The notes: a model not told the origin generated them from the sequence alone. A stretch of 64,000 nt of DNA from DATJGR01 sp963735085 (GCA_963735085.1 CAVTJP010000005.1:2542001-2606000), one strand, 5' to 3'. Counted from the first letter of the stretch, positions 1 to 9,681 are shown. A program made the numbers and translations.

Positions 1-606
1 CAGTTCCTGCCACGGTTCGCAACCGTGTCGCGTGACGAACACCAGTTCAGGAAAGTCGTACATCACCTGATCGATCAGTTCGACTTTCTGCGGCCACAAT
101 GGAAAACGCGGCCCCGGTACGCCGGCGCACGAGAATATCGGTACATCCAGTTCGACGCATTTCGAGTAGATCGGATACATCAACGCATCGGCAATGCCGA
201 CCTGCGGGTTGTAGCCGGCGTTGAATGCACCGAATGAACGCACGCCGAATTCTTCGTACTGACGCACCATGTCGCGAATCCCCTGCATGCCCTTGTTGGG
301 GTCCACCGAACCCTGCGCAACGAATCGGTCCGGATGTTCCTTCAACGCTTTGCGGCTGACGTCGCCGCCGACGCCGATCAGTCCGATCTCGACGCCAAAG
401 CGATCCATCTCGTGCAGCGTGACAGAGATCGGGTCGCCCGAACCGTACAGTTCCTTTGGCACGTTCTTGAACATGTATTCGACGGGAAAGTCGAACTTCG
501 CCGAACCGTCCTTCAACTGTTCGCGAATGAAGTCGTACATTTTGAAGTCTTCGGCCGGAAAACCGATCATCGTGTCGACTATTCCGATATCGGCTGGCTT
601 GACCAT
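1..606 (-). CDS. Amidohydrolase family protein, partial (C-terminus off the window)
   Basis: The reading frame starts with ATG at 606 and stays open for 202 codons to the window edge, so the C-terminal part lies outside. The protein looks like the amidohydrolase-2 (COG2159) group: it has an aspartate-rich start (PADIGIVDTM), a conserved middle region (GVRAFGAFNAGY) and, at the very edge, TRHGCEPW, the family's strand-end His motif. Members are metal-dependent TIM-barrel hydrolases or decarboxylases. It lies 3 bp downstream of another amidohydrolase on the same strand, so the two are almost certainly co-transcribed. The family call is firm; the substrate is unknown. Confidence 0.8.
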   Translation of the reverse strand, partial: MVKPADIGIVDTMIGFPAEDFKMYDFIREQLKDGSAKFDFPVEYMFKNVPKELYGSGDPISVTLHEMDRFGVEIGLIGVGGDVSRKALKEHPDRFVAQGSVDPNKGMQGIRDMVRQYEEFGVRSFGAFNAGYNPQVGIADALMYPIYSKCVELDVPIFSCAGVPGPRFPLWPQKVELIDQVMYDFPELVFVTRHGCEPWQEL

Positions 607-609
607 CGG

Positions 610-1827
610 TCAGAGCCCGTACAGAGCGTTCTGGAACAGATAGCACGTTGCATCGCGTGGTATCTGATCCTTTGGCAACGGTGTACTGATCTGCTCTGGT
701 GTCGGCCCGAATTTCGCGGCCAGCGGCCGCAGCTTGTCGAGATCGAAGTTGTACAGCTTCGCCGCATTTTCGCCGAGCACTTTGCGGCGGCGTGTCTCCG
801 GCATGTCGGCAAACGTCAGCCGCAGCGATTCGAGGTTGTACGGAAACGTACCTTCGTAGTGCGGATAGTCGTTACCCCACAGCACACGGTCCTCGCCGAT
901 CGCGTCGATTCCGTTCAAGTCAGCGGTGCTCGGAAAGCTGGCGCCGTAGAAGCAATTGCGCGCCGCGTATTCGCTCGGCTTGTCCTTCAACACCCATTGC
1001 ATGTCTTGGTAGTTCATCTCGCCGATCGCGCCGTGCACGAAGCCCATGTGGATGCGGTCGAGCGCCTTCAGCATGTCGCCGACCCAGCCGCAGCCGCTCT
1101 CGGTGAGGACGTACTTGAGCCTTGGAAATTTCTCGTATGCACCGCTCATCAGCAGATGGCGGAAGCCGGTCTGACAGTAGAACGTAACTTCGGAAATCCA
1201 CAGCGCTTCCGGCACAGGCCCTTCGCCGTAGTTCGGCGAGCCCTGTCCGGAGTGCTGATTGATCACCAGGTCGTGATCCTGAATCGCGGCATAGACGCGG
1301 TCCCATGCCGGGTCGTACAACGGTTTCAGCCAGCCGCAGTCCGGCGGAATCAGCGGCAGCAGCACACCGCCACGCAATCCGGATTTCGCAATGAATTCGA
1401 TGTCTTTGATCGCTTCATCGAGATCGTTGGGCAAGATCAGCCCGATGCCGGCGCGGCGCACCGGGTCTTCGGCGCAGAACTCTTTCAGCCAGCGATTGTG
1501 CGCGCGAATGCCGGCCAGTGCGTGCTCATAGTCCTCCGGTCGCGGCGGCTGCGCGGTGACGATGCTCTTGCGAAAAAACGGCGGCACGGTGTTCGGAAAG
1601 ATCACTTCACCAACCACGCCCTGGCTGTTCTGGTCTTTGGTGCGGATGTCGAGGTCCCAGTTACGCAGCTTCTTGCTGCCGTAGTGCTCCTGCGCCGGAT
1701 TTTTGTAGCCGCCACGCCACGCATCGAACGCGTCGCGGTACTGCGGATCAAGGCATTCCCGATATTGCGCGTGGCTGCCGCCGGCGTGGGTATCGGCGGT
1801 GATCAGAATGTAGGGTTCGGTGGTCAT
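610..1827 (-). CDS. Amidohydrolase family 2 protein
   Basis: 405 aa, a usual length for the family. Likely metal or active-site residues are His14 in TADTHAGG, His192 in NQHSGQG, Glu243 in LTESGCGW and Asp320 in LWGNDYPHYEG. That last motif (WGxDYPHxxG) is typical of COG2159 amidohydrolases seen in catabolic clusters, often beside P450 and acyl-CoA genes. The canonical N-terminal HxH is reduced to DTH, as in many members of this branch. It is the first gene of a two-gene unit with the paralogue ending at 606. The substrate cannot be inferred; a cyclic or aromatic carboxylate intermediate is a guess from family context. Confidence 0.85.
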   Translation of the reverse strand: MTTEPYILITADTHAGGSHAQYRECLDPQYRDAFDAWRGGYKNPAQEHYGSKKLRNWDLDIRTKDQNSQGVVGEVIFPNTVPPFFRKSIVTAQPPRPEDYEHALAGIRAHNRWLKEFCAEDPVRRAGIGLILPNDLDEAIKDIEFIAKSGLRGGVLLPLIPPDCGWLKPLYDPAWDRVYAAIQDHDLVINQHSGQGSPNYGEGPVPEALWISEVTFYCQTGFRHLLMSGAYEKFPRLKYVLTESGCGWVGDMLKALDRIHMGFVHGAIGEMNYQDMQWVLKDKPSEYAARNCFYGASFPSTADLNGIDAIGEDRVLWGNDYPHYEGTFPYNLESLRLTFADMPETRRRKVLGENAAKLYNFDLDKLRPLAAKFGPTPEQISTPLPKDQIPRDATCYLFQNALYGL

Positions 1828-1946
1828 GGCGCTCGCTCGAGTAGGACCGTTCGAGCGTAGAGAAAAAGGCGCCGACGGTCGATAGCGAGCGGTGCCGGTG
1901 ATAGTGGCTGGGGTTATCGTTGGCGAAATTTGCGGGGATTGTGACT

Positions 1947-2135
1947 ATGCGATTCATCGTTACGCTGGGGGCAGCTCTGGTCGGCGGTGTAGTCGGGTAC
2001 TTCATCGGAGCGTACGCGGGATGCGATTGGCTGATGCCCAAGAGCAATCTGTGTGGTATCTATGGAGCCGTGACAGGGCCGATCGGGCTGGTTGGCTGCG
2101 CGGTGTTTGCCTGGATGAAGGCGCGGTCGCGCTGA
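1947..2135 (+). CDS. Small hydrophobic membrane protein
   Basis: 62 aa from ATG 1947, preceded by a GGGG stretch; an in-frame TTG at 1920 would add nine residues. It has two hydrophobic stretches, about residues 3-22 (FIVTLGAALVGGVVGYF) and 37-55 (GIYGAVTGPIGLVGCAVFAW), separated by a short loop with two cysteines. This suggests a two-helix inner-membrane protein. I do not recognise a family. It sits between the divergent amidohydrolase unit and the methyltransferase gene 37 bp downstream on the same strand. Confidence 0.5.
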   Translation: MRFIVTLGAALVGGVVGYFIGAYAGCDWLMPKSNLCGIYGAVTGPIGLVGCAVFAWMKARSR

Positions 2136-2172
2136 GTCTGGTCGCAACGCGGTCTGCAATGAGAGCGGTTCG

Positions 2173-2940
2173 ATGAATATCGTAAACCGATTCAAGGCAT
2201 GGCTGATTCGTGCGACGCAGCGGTTGCTGCGTCGTGCGTTGCGGGATCCGGAAATCCGCGAGGCGATCTATCAGGCTGTTGCGAAGCCGGCTGATTCGAA
2301 CGACAACTTCACGCCGCCCAACATTCGTCGCCGGTTATGGGTGCGAGCCAACGACGATACCGTCGCGTACGTCGAACAGCACATGCTCTACATCCCGAGT
2401 TGCGTCGGCCGCTGGCCGGTCATCGACGCGGCACTCGATGCGGTGACGTTGGACGGGGAGTACCTCGAATTTGGCGTTGCGGACGGCGTGTCCATCAACT
2501 ACATCGCTGGAAAGATCGGCGATCGGATCGTGCATGGTTTCGACTCTTTCGAAGGCCTCCCGGAACACTGGTTTGACGGAGTCGGCCTGGGCGTATTCGA
2601 TCGCGGCGGCGTGCCACCCGACGTGCACGCCAACGTCCGCCTGCATCGCGGCCTGTTCGACGTCTCGTTGCCGGCATTTGTCGCGGCGGAAGGCGCTGGG
2701 CCGGTCGCGTTCGTACATGTGGACTGCGATCTCTACGCATCCACCCGCGAGGTGTTCGCGCAACTTGGCGATCGCATCGTGTCCGGCACGATCATCGTAT
2801 TCGATGAATATTTCAATTTTCCCGGCTGGAGAAATCAGGAACACAAAGCATTTCAGGAGTTCGTGCGCGAACGCAATCTGCAGTACGCCTACCTGACCTA
2901 CGACCGCATTCAGTCCACGGTCGCCGTGAAGATTCTCTGA
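2173..2940 (+). CDS. TylF/MycF-type SAM-dependent O-methyltransferase
   Basis: 255 aa. It matches the macrocin O-methyltransferase (TylF) family: the SAM-binding strand/loop EFGVADGVS (99-107), GFDSFEGLPE (122-131), the metal-binding signature HVDCDLYAST (182-191) and DEYFNFPGW (211-219). Family members methylate hydroxyls on sugars or small molecules in a Mg-dependent way. No glycosyltransferase or sugar-biosynthesis gene is adjacent, so the acceptor is unknown. An acidic or hydrophobic N-terminal segment of about 60 residues precedes the catalytic fold. Confidence 0.85.
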   Translation: MNIVNRFKAWLIRATQRLLRRALRDPEIREAIYQAVAKPADSNDNFTPPNIRRRLWVRANDDTVAYVEQHMLYIPSCVGRWPVIDAALDAVTLDGEYLEFGVADGVSINYIAGKIGDRIVHGFDSFEGLPEHWFDGVGLGVFDRGGVPPDVHANVRLHRGLFDVSLPAFVAAEGAGPVAFVHVDCDLYASTREVFAQLGDRIVSGTIIVFDEYFNFPGWRNQEHKAFQEFVRERNLQYAYLTYDRIQSTVAVKIL

Positions 2941-2945
2941 ACGTC

Positions 2946-2969
2946 GGCGAAGCACCGGCCCACTTCGCC
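2946..2969. terminator. Weak inverted repeat between convergent genes
   Basis: A 7-bp perfect stem (GGCGAAG at 2946-2952 and CTTCGCC at 2963-2969) with a 10-nt loop lies 5 bp after the methyltransferase stop, between convergent genes. There is no T-tract on either side, so intrinsic termination is only a possibility. Confidence 0.25.
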
Positions 2970-3001
2970 CCGTCGCGCTACGCCATCGATGCACTCCACG
3001 A

Positions 3002-4555
3002 TCACGGCAGATAGGGGATTCGCGGCGGCCCGAGTTGCGATTTCAGTATCCGTTGCGCATCGGCAGCGAATTCACACAGTAGCGGGCGCGTATCGCGCGG
3101 ATCGATGATGTCCTGACCGGTCGCCTCCGCGGTGCGGAACGGCGACGCGAAGGCGCGCAACCGCGCTTCGATCTGTTCGCGCATCGCATGCGGATCGGGC
3201 GCATTCTCGATCTCGCGGCGATAAGCGGCGCTGGCGCCACCGGCAATGTGCATCGAACCCCAGTTCGCCGACGGCCACGCATAGCGGCGGAACATGCCGC
3301 TGGGTCGGTGGTGGCATTGGCCGGCGACGCCGTACAGGCGACCGACGACGACGGTGAGCCACGGCATCCAGCTCTGATTCGTCATCGCGACCAGGCGTGC
3401 GCCGGCGCGTTCGATGCCGAGCTTTTCGGATTCGAGACCGACCATGAACCCGGCCTCGTCGGCAAACGAAATGAGCGGCAAGTGAAATGTATTGCATAGC
3501 TGGATCAGCCGCATGACTTTATTGCCGGCCGCGACATCGGTGGCGCCACCGCGGTGTTTCGGGTTGTTCGCCATCACCCCGACAGGGTAGCCGTTCAGCC
3601 GCGCCAGCCCCGTCACGCGCGAACGACCGTATAAAGGCGCGATCTCGAACAACGAATCGGTATCGACCACGAGCCGGATCATCAGCTTCGGATCGTAGAT
3701 CTGCCTCGGGTCACGCGGGATCAGCGACAACAGCCGCTCGTCGCGCCGATTCGGATCGTCGTGGGTCTCACCGCGCGGCGGCATCTCCCAGACGTTGCTC
3801 GGCAGGTACGACAGAAACCGGCGTATCAGTGCGAACGCGTGCGCTTCGTCGTCGGCGAGATTGTCCACGCTGCCGCTGATCTTGACGTGGATGTGATCGC
3901 CGCCAAGTGCCTCCTTGCTGATGTCGTAGCCGAGCGCGGCTTTGACGACCGGTGGGCCACCGGGAAACAACTGGCTGTTGTCTTTCACCATCAGGTTGAA
4001 GTGCGCGAGACACGCGTTGATGGCGGGCAAGCCTGCGACCGAGCCCATCACTGCGGAGATGACCGGCACGCAGCTCAGCAACTCGACGTCGACCGCGCTC
4101 CAGATGTTGCCATCGGGCAGATACGTGCGGCCCATCGTTTCGAACGACCGCACGCTGCCGCCGGCGGCATCCAGCAGGCGCACGTACGGGATGCGCCACT
4201 CACGCGCGCGCACGTTCGAGGCGAGTTCCTGGCCGAGTCCGCCGCGCGTTCCGGCAGAGCCGCCGCGCACCGTAAAGTCGCCGGCGCTGATGATCACCTT
4301 GCGGGAATCGATCAGACAGGTGCCGTCGACTGAACCCTTGGGGGTGAATCCGGTCAGTTGGGTTCCGTCGTATTCGGCGTCGCCGATCAGACCCATGAAC
4401 TCGCGGAAGCTGCCGCGATCGGCCAACGCGTCGAGGCGCTCGCGCACGGTCAATTTGCCGCGCGCGCGCTGTCGCGCTATGCCCTCCGGGCCACCCATCT
4501 GTTCGGCGAGCCGCTTGCGCCGCGCCAGTTCGTCTACTTCCTCTTGCCAGCTCAC
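3002..4555 (-). CDS. Acyl-CoA carboxylase carboxyltransferase (beta) subunit
   Basis: 517 aa from GTG 4555, preceded by AGGCGG at suitable spacing. The frame is open far upstream, but homology begins here. It is a typical carboxyltransferase (COG4799, propionyl-/methylcrotonyl-CoA carboxylase beta): LARRKRLAEQMGG and RERLDALADRGSF at the N-terminus, GGSAGTRGG and GGPPVVKAALGYD in the first crotonase-like lobe, then IPRDPRQIYD, GVMANNPKHRGGATD and GFMVGLESEKLG in the second. It would transfer carboxyl from carboxybiotin to an acyl-CoA. No biotin carboxylase/carrier gene is in the window, so the partner must be encoded elsewhere. Confidence 0.88.
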   Translation of the reverse strand: MSWQEEVDELARRKRLAEQMGGPEGIARQRARGKLTVRERLDALADRGSFREFMGLIGDAEYDGTQLTGFTPKGSVDGTCLIDSRKVIISAGDFTVRGGSAGTRGGLGQELASNVRAREWRIPYVRLLDAAGGSVRSFETMGRTYLPDGNIWSAVDVELLSCVPVISAVMGSVAGLPAINACLAHFNLMVKDNSQLFPGGPPVVKAALGYDISKEALGGDHIHVKISGSVDNLADDEAHAFALIRRFLSYLPSNVWEMPPRGETHDDPNRRDERLLSLIPRDPRQIYDPKLMIRLVVDTDSLFEIAPLYGRSRVTGLARLNGYPVGVMANNPKHRGGATDVAAGNKVMRLIQLCNTFHLPLISFADEAGFMVGLESEKLGIERAGARLVAMTNQSWMPWLTVVVGRLYGVAGQCHHRPSGMFRRYAWPSANWGSMHIAGGASAAYRREIENAPDPHAMREQIEARLRAFASPFRTAEATGQDIIDPRDTRPLLCEFAADAQRILKSQLGPPRIPYLP

Positions 4556-4792
4556 GTGTGCCCGCCTGTGTTGGGTGTCGTCGAATGCTATCAACCCACG
4601 CTGTGGCACGTCGTTACTTTCGCGGTGCGGCCTGTACACTGCCGTGCGCACGCAACTCTGGCGCGCAGCGGCGTCTAATAACGCGCACAGCGCTGCTCTG
4701 ACGAACGGATCCGGCCGTGTGGTTCGTATGAAGGTGATCTGAAACCGGTTGACGGACGCCGTCGCCGCCAGTGGTGCAGAGACGGAGATCCG

Positions 4793-6127
4793 ATGGTAGA
4801 GGCCGAACAACCCGCAAATCGACAGACATCGAATGATGCGACCGATCGTGCTACGCCCCGCGCGGGGGACCGCGCTATGCCCCACGCGGCGGAACGCGTT
4901 ACGCCCCGCGCCGCCGCAATACCGGCGCGACCGCGCACGCGCCGCCGCTGGTGGATCGCCGCTGCAGTGGCTGTCGTTGCGACGTTGGCGGGATATTGGT
5001 GGACGCACCGGACACCTGCGCCGAACTTCCTGACCGAAACCGTCACGCGCGGCGACGTGGTGCGTGCCGTGACCGCCAGCGGAACGGTGAACCCACAGAC
5101 AACGGTGCAGGTCGGCACGTACGTTTCCGGCGTGCTGCAGGACTTGTATTGTGATTTCAACACGCGCGTCAAAGCCGGCCAGCTGTGCGCCAAGATCGAT
5201 CCGCGGCCGTTCCAGACTGTCGTCGACCAAGCGAAGGCTGCGCTCGACACCGCGCGCGCGCAACTCGCGAAGGATGAGGCGGCGCTGACGTTTGCGAAGG
5301 TCATCTACGATCGCGATGTCGATTTGCTGAAGCGCCGCATCGTCTCGCAGGAAACGGTGGACGCGGCCGCCAGCACGCGCGACCAGGCCGTTGCACAGGT
5401 CGCGCTGGACCAGAGCACGATCGCGCAGCGGGTCGCAACGCTGAATGCGGCGAACGTCAACCTGGACTACACCAACATCATCTCGCCGGTCGACGGCACC
5501 GTGGTGTCGCGCAATGTGACGCAGGGGCAGACGGTTGCGGCGAGCTTTCAAACGCCGACACTGTTTCTGATCGCGACCGATCTCACCAAGATGCAGATCG
5601 ATACGAATGTCAGCGAATCGGACATCGGCAGCGTGGTCGATGGCAACAAGGTGCTGTTCAGCGTCGAAGCGTATCCGGACCGGACCTTCACCGGCACTGT
5701 GACGCAGGTGCGCCAGGCACCGCAGAGTGTGCAGAACGTCGTTACCTACGATGCCGTCGTCGGGGTGGCGAACCCCGACCTGTTGCTGAAGCCGGGTATG
5801 ACGGCCGCGGTGCGCATCATCACGGCGGAACAGGACAATGTGCTGCGCGTGCCGGATCAGGCGCTGCGCTATACGCCGGCGCGCGCTGCGCTTGGGAAGG
5901 CGCGCCCGCAACCGGACCCAGAGCACGCGCCACGCGCGCAACACGTCGTGTGGAAACTGGTCGCTGGTCGGCCGGTGCGCGTACCCGTCCAGATCGGCCT
6001 GGACGACGAAGCGTTTACCGAAGTCGTTAGCGGCGCGCTGTCGGCGGGCGATACCGTCATCGTCGGCGTCGGTGATCTCGGCGGCGGTGCGAAGCCCGGC
6101 GCCCGTACGCGGCTGCCGCGACTGTAG
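4793..6127 (+). CDS. macA: MacA-type periplasmic adaptor subunit (membrane fusion protein)
   Basis: 444 aa. A low-complexity cytoplasmic N-terminus with repeated TPRA/AMPHA units precedes one membrane anchor (about 53-70). The periplasmic part follows the adaptor plan: a barrel-sandwich half (GTVNPQTTVQVGTYVSG), a long alpha-hairpin (QAKAALDTARAQLAKDEAAL), the second half (NIISPVDGTVVSRNV) and a beta-barrel/MP domain. Family members link an inner-membrane ABC exporter to a TolC-like channel. It is first of three genes: the ABC transporter starts 7 bp downstream and the outer-membrane factor overlaps that. The gene name is by family; the transported substrate is unknown. Confidence 0.88.
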   Translation: MVEAEQPANRQTSNDATDRATPRAGDRAMPHAAERVTPRAAAIPARPRTRRRWWIAAAVAVVATLAGYWWTHRTPAPNFLTETVTRGDVVRAVTASGTVNPQTTVQVGTYVSGVLQDLYCDFNTRVKAGQLCAKIDPRPFQTVVDQAKAALDTARAQLAKDEAALTFAKVIYDRDVDLLKRRIVSQETVDAAASTRDQAVAQVALDQSTIAQRVATLNAANVNLDYTNIISPVDGTVVSRNVTQGQTVAASFQTPTLFLIATDLTKMQIDTNVSESDIGSVVDGNKVLFSVEAYPDRTFTGTVTQVRQAPQSVQNVVTYDAVVGVANPDLLLKPGMTAAVRIITAEQDNVLRVPDQALRYTPARAALGKARPQPDPEHAPRAQHVVWKLVAGRPVRVPVQIGLDDEAFTEVVSGALSAGDTVIVGVGDLGGGAKPGARTRLPRL

Positions 6128-6134
6128 CGTGGCG

Positions 6135-8231
6135 ATGCGCGACACCGTCATCGAAATTCACGATCTGGTGCGCACGTACCACGCGGGCGACGTCGATGTG
6201 CACGCGCTGCGCGGCGTGAACCTCACCATCGAGCGCGGCGAATTCGTCGCCATCATGGGATCGTCAGGGTCGGGCAAGTCGACGATGATGGCGATTCTGG
6301 GCTGTCTGGACCACCCGACCAGCGGGCGCTATCTGTTCGAAGGCGTCGATGTTGCGCAGCTATCTGAACCCGAACTCGCGCGGATCCGCAGCCAACGGAT
6401 TGGTTTCGTATTTCAAAGCTTCAATCTGCTCGCACGCACCAGCGCGATCGAAAACGCGGCGTTGCCGCTGTTCTATTCCAGCGCCGTGCCGCCGCGCGCA
6501 GCCGAACGAACCGAGATGGCGCGGCAGGCACTCGCGCTGCTCGGGCTCGAACACCGCGAGGCCAATACGCCGGCACAACTCTCCGGTGGCGAGCAGCAAC
6601 GGGTCGCCATCGCGCGCGCACTGATCAATGCGCCGAGCGTTCTGCTTGCCGACGAGCCGACAGGCAATCTCGATACGCGCAACTCCAGCGAGATCATGCA
6701 CACGCTCGTGCAATTCAATCGTGAGCAGGGCGTCACTGTAATCATCGTCACGCATGAACCCGACATCGCGGCGTACGCGGACCGGGTGATTACGATGCGC
6801 GACGGCAGTGTGGTATCTGATCAGCGTAGCGAATCGACGGCGACGGAGCGGCCGCGCGCTACGCCACGTATCGACGGCGCGCTGAAAAACGGCGGCGCGG
6901 CCGACGCACCTGCTTTCAGCACCCGCGCGGCGTTCATGCTGATGATCGCCGGCGCGGCGCTGCAGGCGCTCGCGCGTAACAAGATGCGCTCGGCACTGAC
7001 GATGCTCGGTGTGTTCATCGGCGTGGCGGCGCTGATCGCGATGGTTGCGGTCGGGCAGGGCGCCAATGAAGCGGTTCGCAAGCAACTCGCTGGGCTCGGC
7101 ACGAACATGTTCGTCGTGGTGCCCGGCGCGTCGTCGAATGGCGGTGTGCGGCGTGGCTTTGGCAGTGCCTCGACGTTGACGGTGAGCGATGCGGACGCAA
7201 TCCGCCGCGGTGCGGAGGCCGTCGCGAAAGTCGGCTACATGATCGGCCAGTCGGGGCAGGTGCAGTTTGGCAACCAGAACTGGACGACCTATATCCAGGC
7301 AGTTACCGCGAGCTATCCACAGATCACGAACTGGACCATCCAAGCCGGCCGCGACCTGGCAGAGGACGATGTTTCGAGAGCATCACTGGTGGTGGTGCTG
7401 GGCCAGACCGTCTATCGCAAACTGTTCAACGAAGGGGAAAACCCGATCGGCGCCATGGTGCTCGTCAAGGGTATTCCGCTGCGCGTGATCGGTGTGTACG
7501 AATCCAAGGGCCAATCGGGGTGGGGCAGGGATCAGGACGATGTGGTGATGATTCCGTTCACCACGGGTGAACGCAAGATTGTAGGTGTTGCGGTGCCGTC
7601 GTCGGAGACCGCCCCGGATTCGTTGTATCCGGCGCTGCCAAATCCATTCGGCATCACGCCGCGGCTCACCGGATTCGTCAACACCATTTTCGTCGAGGCG
7701 ACCGGTGCCGCCAGCGTGCAGCAGGCGATCGACGAGGTCACCCGGATTTTGAACGCCCGTCACCACATCAGGGCAGACACCGATGCGGATTTCAGCGTTC
7801 ACAATCTGACCGAGATTGCCAGCGCGGCGGAAGGCAGCGCGAAGATCATTGCGACTTTACTAGCGGCCGTGGCATCCATTTCGCTGCTCGTTGGCGGCAT
7901 CGGCATCATGAATATCCTGCTGGTGTCCGTCACCGAGCGGACGCGCGAAGTCGGCCTGCGGATGGCCATCGGGGCACAGCGCATGCACGTGCTGCTGCAG
8001 TTTCTCGCGGAGGCGGTGATATTGAGCGTAACGGGTGGCATCGCCGGCATCGTGTTCGGCGTACTGATCACTCAGGCGGTCGCGGTGTTCGCGGGGTGGC
8101 CGACGTTCATCTCGCTATCCGCCATTGCGCTCGGCTTTTTCTTTTCGGCTGCGATCGGCATCTTCTTCGGCTACTACCCCGCAAGGAAAGCCGCACGCCT
8201 CGATCCGATCGAGGCGCTGCGATATGAATAA
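6135..8231 (+). CDS. macB: MacB-type ABC transporter, fused ATPase and permease
   Basis: 698 aa from ATG 6135; a GTG two codons earlier is equally possible. The N-terminal ATPase shows Walker A GSSGSGKST (42-50), the signature LSGGEQQRVAIARAL, Walker B LLADEPTGNLD and the H-loop His in IVTHEPD. A linker leads to the MacB permease: one TM (LGVFIGVAALIAMVAVGQG), a large periplasmic domain, then three C-terminal TMs with GGIGIMNILLVSVTERTREV and the ending ARLDPIEALRYE typical of the family. It exports macrolide-like compounds, lipopeptides or protoporphyrin in known cases. Its stop overlaps the next start (ATGAATAA). Confidence 0.92.
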   Translation: MRDTVIEIHDLVRTYHAGDVDVHALRGVNLTIERGEFVAIMGSSGSGKSTMMAILGCLDHPTSGRYLFEGVDVAQLSEPELARIRSQRIGFVFQSFNLLARTSAIENAALPLFYSSAVPPRAAERTEMARQALALLGLEHREANTPAQLSGGEQQRVAIARALINAPSVLLADEPTGNLDTRNSSEIMHTLVQFNREQGVTVIIVTHEPDIAAYADRVITMRDGSVVSDQRSESTATERPRATPRIDGALKNGGAADAPAFSTRAAFMLMIAGAALQALARNKMRSALTMLGVFIGVAALIAMVAVGQGANEAVRKQLAGLGTNMFVVVPGASSNGGVRRGFGSASTLTVSDADAIRRGAEAVAKVGYMIGQSGQVQFGNQNWTTYIQAVTASYPQITNWTIQAGRDLAEDDVSRASLVVVLGQTVYRKLFNEGENPIGAMVLVKGIPLRVIGVYESKGQSGWGRDQDDVVMIPFTTGERKIVGVAVPSSETAPDSLYPALPNPFGITPRLTGFVNTIFVEATGAASVQQAIDEVTRILNARHHIRADTDADFSVHNLTEIASAAEGSAKIIATLLAAVASISLLVGGIGIMNILLVSVTERTREVGLRMAIGAQRMHVLLQFLAEAVILSVTGGIAGIVFGVLITQAVAVFAGWPTFISLSAIALGFFFSAAIGIFFGYYPARKAARLDPIEALRYE

Positions 8232-9681
8232 CCCGAATCGGCTTTTGCAGCGCACATTGCTGGGTGCGGCGTGGCTGTTGATCAGCGGCTGTACCGTCGG
8301 CCCCGACTTCACGCGGCCCGCCGCACCCGATGTGGATCGTTATGATCACACGCGCGTGACGTTGCCAAGCGCCGGCGAAGGCCAGACATCACAGACGCTT
8401 GCTGCGGGTTCGGTGCCGGCGGCGCAATGGTGGTACGCGTTCCTGTCCACGCCCCTCAACGATACCGTCGAACTCGCACTGCAGGGGAGTCCGACGCTAC
8501 AGGCTGCGAACGCCACGCTGGCCGCGGCGAACGAGTCACTGGCCGCGGCACGGGGCGTGCTGCTTCCGCAGGCCGATCTCGGTGGATCGGCATCACGCGG
8601 CAACCGCCTCGGAACGACACGCGTCGGCGCCAGCGTGATCGACAACCTGTATGACATCGGCGCCACGCTCGGCTATAGCGTGGATCTGTTCGGCGGTACG
8701 CGCCGGCGCATTGAACAGCAGGCCGCGCTGGTGGATTTTCAGCGCGGACAACTCGGCGCAGCATATCTGACGCTGACCGGCAATGTAGTGACGGCTGCGA
8801 TCAACGCCGCGGGTGCGGCCGAGCAGTTGGCGGCTGCGCAGGACATCATCGGGGTGGATGAGCACAACCTGGAACTGGTGCAGGTATCTGAGTCGGCTGG
8901 AAAATCCACCGGCACCGACGTACTCGCGGCCGAAGGCCAACTCGCCAACGACCGCACGTTGCTGCCGCCATTGCGCCAGGCGCTGGCGGTCGCGCAGCAT
9001 TCGCTGGCGATATTGACCGGTCGTACGCCGGCGCAGTGGTTACCACCGGCATTCACGTTTGCAGCGATGACGCTGCCCAGCGACCTGCCGCTGACGTTGC
9101 CGGCGGAACTGGTGCGCGCGCGGCCGGATATCGTCGCTGCGGAGGCGCAGCTACATGCGGCAAGTGCGGCAATCGGCGTCGCAACTGCGCAGTTGTATCC
9201 GAGCCTGACGTTGACTGGTTCATGGACGACAACGGGTGGCACGCGCTCGGATCTGTTCAGCGCAAACAGCGATGTCTGGTCGATTGCGGCGGGGCTTACC
9301 GCACCGCTGTTTCACGGTGGCACGTTGCGGGCTGAACAGCGCGCCGCAGTCAACACGTTTGCAGCACAACTCGCCCAGTACCGACAGACGGTGCTGGTGG
9401 CATTCGGTCAAGTCGCCGATGCGCTCAATGCCCTCAAACACGATTCTGAATCGATCGCCGCGCAGCACGCGGCGCTGGAAGCGTCGCGCGCTTCGCTCGA
9501 ACTGACGCAGCAGAGCTATCAGGCGGGACAGACGAGCTTCCTGCAGGTGCTCGTCACGCAGCGACTGTATCTGCAAGCGCGGCTTGGGTTTGCTCGCGCG
9601 CAAAGCCAGCGTTATCTCGATACCGCGCTGTTCTATCTGGTGCTGGGTGGTGACGTCGTCAGCGCGCCGCAGGCGCGTTAG
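8224..9681 (+). CDS. RND/ABC efflux outer-membrane lipoprotein (NodT/OprM family)
   Basis: 485 aa from ATG 8224, which overlaps the end of the ABC transporter by 8 nt. A lipoprotein signal with lipobox LISGC (Cys about 20) is followed by TVGPDFTRP, the start seen in NodT/OprM proteins. Two TolC-like repeats of about 200 residues follow (LVQVSESAGKSTGTDVL; LTQQSYQAGQTSFLQVL). It forms a trimeric outer-membrane channel. With the adaptor and ABC permease it completes a tripartite exporter in one operon. Confidence 0.9.
   Translation: MNNPNRLLQRTLLGAAWLLISGCTVGPDFTRPAAPDVDRYDHTRVTLPSAGEGQTSQTLAAGSVPAAQWWYAFLSTPLNDTVELALQGSPTLQAANATLAAANESLAAARGVLLPQADLGGSASRGNRLGTTRVGASVIDNLYDIGATLGYSVDLFGGTRRRIEQQAALVDFQRGQLGAAYLTLTGNVVTAAINAAGAAEQLAAAQDIIGVDEHNLELVQVSESAGKSTGTDVLAAEGQLANDRTLLPPLRQALAVAQHSLAILTGRTPAQWLPPAFTFAAMTLPSDLPLTLPAELVRARPDIVAAEAQLHAASAAIGVATAQLYPSLTLTGSWTTTGGTRSDLFSANSDVWSIAAGLTAPLFHGGTLRAEQRAAVNTFAAQLAQYRQTVLVAFGQVADALNALKHDSESIAAQHAALEASRASLELTQQSYQAGQTSFLQVLVTQRLYLQARLGFARAQSQRYLDTALFYLVLGGDVVSAPQAR

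Noticed and set aside
334..1860. 508-codon plus-strand frame opposite the amidohydrolases
   Set aside because: Both amidohydrolase frames on the minus strand carry family motifs; the plus-strand translation has none and is Val/Arg-rich.
4556..6151. Long minus-strand open frame continuing upstream of the carboxyltransferase
   Set aside because: It runs opposite the macA gene, has Arg-rich composition typical of a GC-rich shadow frame, and homology to carboxyltransferases stops at 4555.
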